Shown here: positions 13,198 through 13,322 of the stretch, piece by piece
How positions within the stretch are numbered: the stretch's first letter is position 1
Layout of the letters: each line of letters opens with the position of its first letter
Assembly: GCA_937877675.1 (NCBI GenBank)
Contig: CALEIS010000077.1
Location: 1-13,322, forward strand
DNA length: 13,322 nucleotides
Direction of reading: 5' to 3'
From: an uncultured Clostridia bacterium
GTDB taxonomy: Bacteria; Bacillota; Clostridia; Oscillospirales; Acutalibacteraceae
Notes under the pieces: generated by a model
Databases searched by the model: none
The model's input: the letters and a program-made list of their open reading frames with translations, nothing else
What the model was told of the DNA's origin: nothing
Made by a program: the position numbers and the translations under genes

Positions 13198-13322
13198 AAT
13201 TTTATTTTATAGTTCAGGGTAAGGGATTTGAACAAGAACTTTACAAATTTGAATTTATCGGGGAGAATGTTGTAGGGGTCGGCGTCCTCGACGACCCGAA
13301 CCAAATGAATAGATAAGCCAAC
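13198..13322. other. Non-coding tail with a GC-rich palindrome
   Basis: I see no gene here. The notable structure is a GC-rich block with inverted ends GGGTCG (13276-13281) and CGACCC (13292-13297); a second pairing, CGTC with GACG, competes inside. Its base composition is unlike the AT-rich surroundings, and it resembles the short dispersed palindromes found in many gut Clostridia genomes. The window ends 25 bases later, so it could also belong to whatever lies beyond. Confidence 0.35.

Noticed and set aside
13213..13235. GGGATTTGAAC resembling the complement of a tRNA T arm, perhaps a tRNA remnant
   Set aside because: The pairing G-stem and the rest of a cloverleaf are absent on the minus strand.
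13059..13304. Minus-strand reading frame of 81 codons over the tRNA gene
   Set aside because: It is antisense to the tRNA-Arg and its RRKGFEPPTF-like segment is the known artefact of translating the complement of a tRNA T arm.

Overview
The window reads as chromosomal DNA from an AT-rich, probably anaerobic, spore-forming member of the Firmicutes (class Clostridia; an Oscillospiraceae- or Ruminococcaceae-like gut bacterium is plausible, but the species cannot be named from this sequence). The reasons are low GC throughout, strong AGGAGG ribosome binding sites, frequent TTG starts, sigma-A type promoters, short U-tailed terminators and a complete spoIIAA-spoIIAB-sigF operon. I see no transposase, integrase, phage gene, CRISPR array or rRNA.

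Layout. (1) 2-940 (+): the 3' part of a FAD oxidoreductase fused to a C-terminal Rieske [2Fe-2S] domain, ending in a two-way terminator at 941-960. (2) 966-2678 (-): a two-gene unit with a membrane-anchored alpha/beta hydrolase followed by an SGNH/GDSL esterase-like hydrolase. It diverges from (3) an XRE-type repressor at 2796-3164 (+), and both promoters lie on GCAA/TTGC inverted repeats between them. (4) 3276-6491 (+): a DtxR/MntR-type metal-responsive regulator translationally coupled to two different FAD-dependent dehydrogenases (BaiN/HI0933 type and COG2509 type). A 7-bp inverted repeat flanks the -35 box of its promoter. (5) 6588-8222 (+): a membrane protein with a zinc ribbon, a kinase fold whose catalytic residues are lost, one membrane helix and two extracellular PASTA domains. 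(6) 8284-10485 (-): a large exported DUF5696 protein. (7) 10561-11958 (-): the spoIIA operon for forespore sigma-F and its anti-sigma/anti-anti-sigma switch, with overlapping genes. (8) 12074-12994 (+): an L-asparaginase homologue in which the catalytic lysine position appears to be methionine. (9) 13086-13162 (+): tRNA-Arg(ACG) with its own promoter and terminator, then about 120 bp of non-coding DNA holding a GC-rich palindrome at the window edge.

How the parts may work together. The spoIIA operon is the clearest pathway: SpoIIAB holds SigF until dephosphorylated SpoIIAA displaces it. The DtxR-like regulator probably controls itself and the two flavoproteins in response to iron or manganese. 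The XRE protein probably controls the divergent hydrolase pair. The most unusual proteins are the zinc-ribbon/PASTA pseudokinase and the asparaginase homologue with a substituted catalytic residue. I did not find a wholly new multi-gene system. The pseudokinase and the metal-regulated double-flavoprotein operon are the best candidates for undescribed biology.
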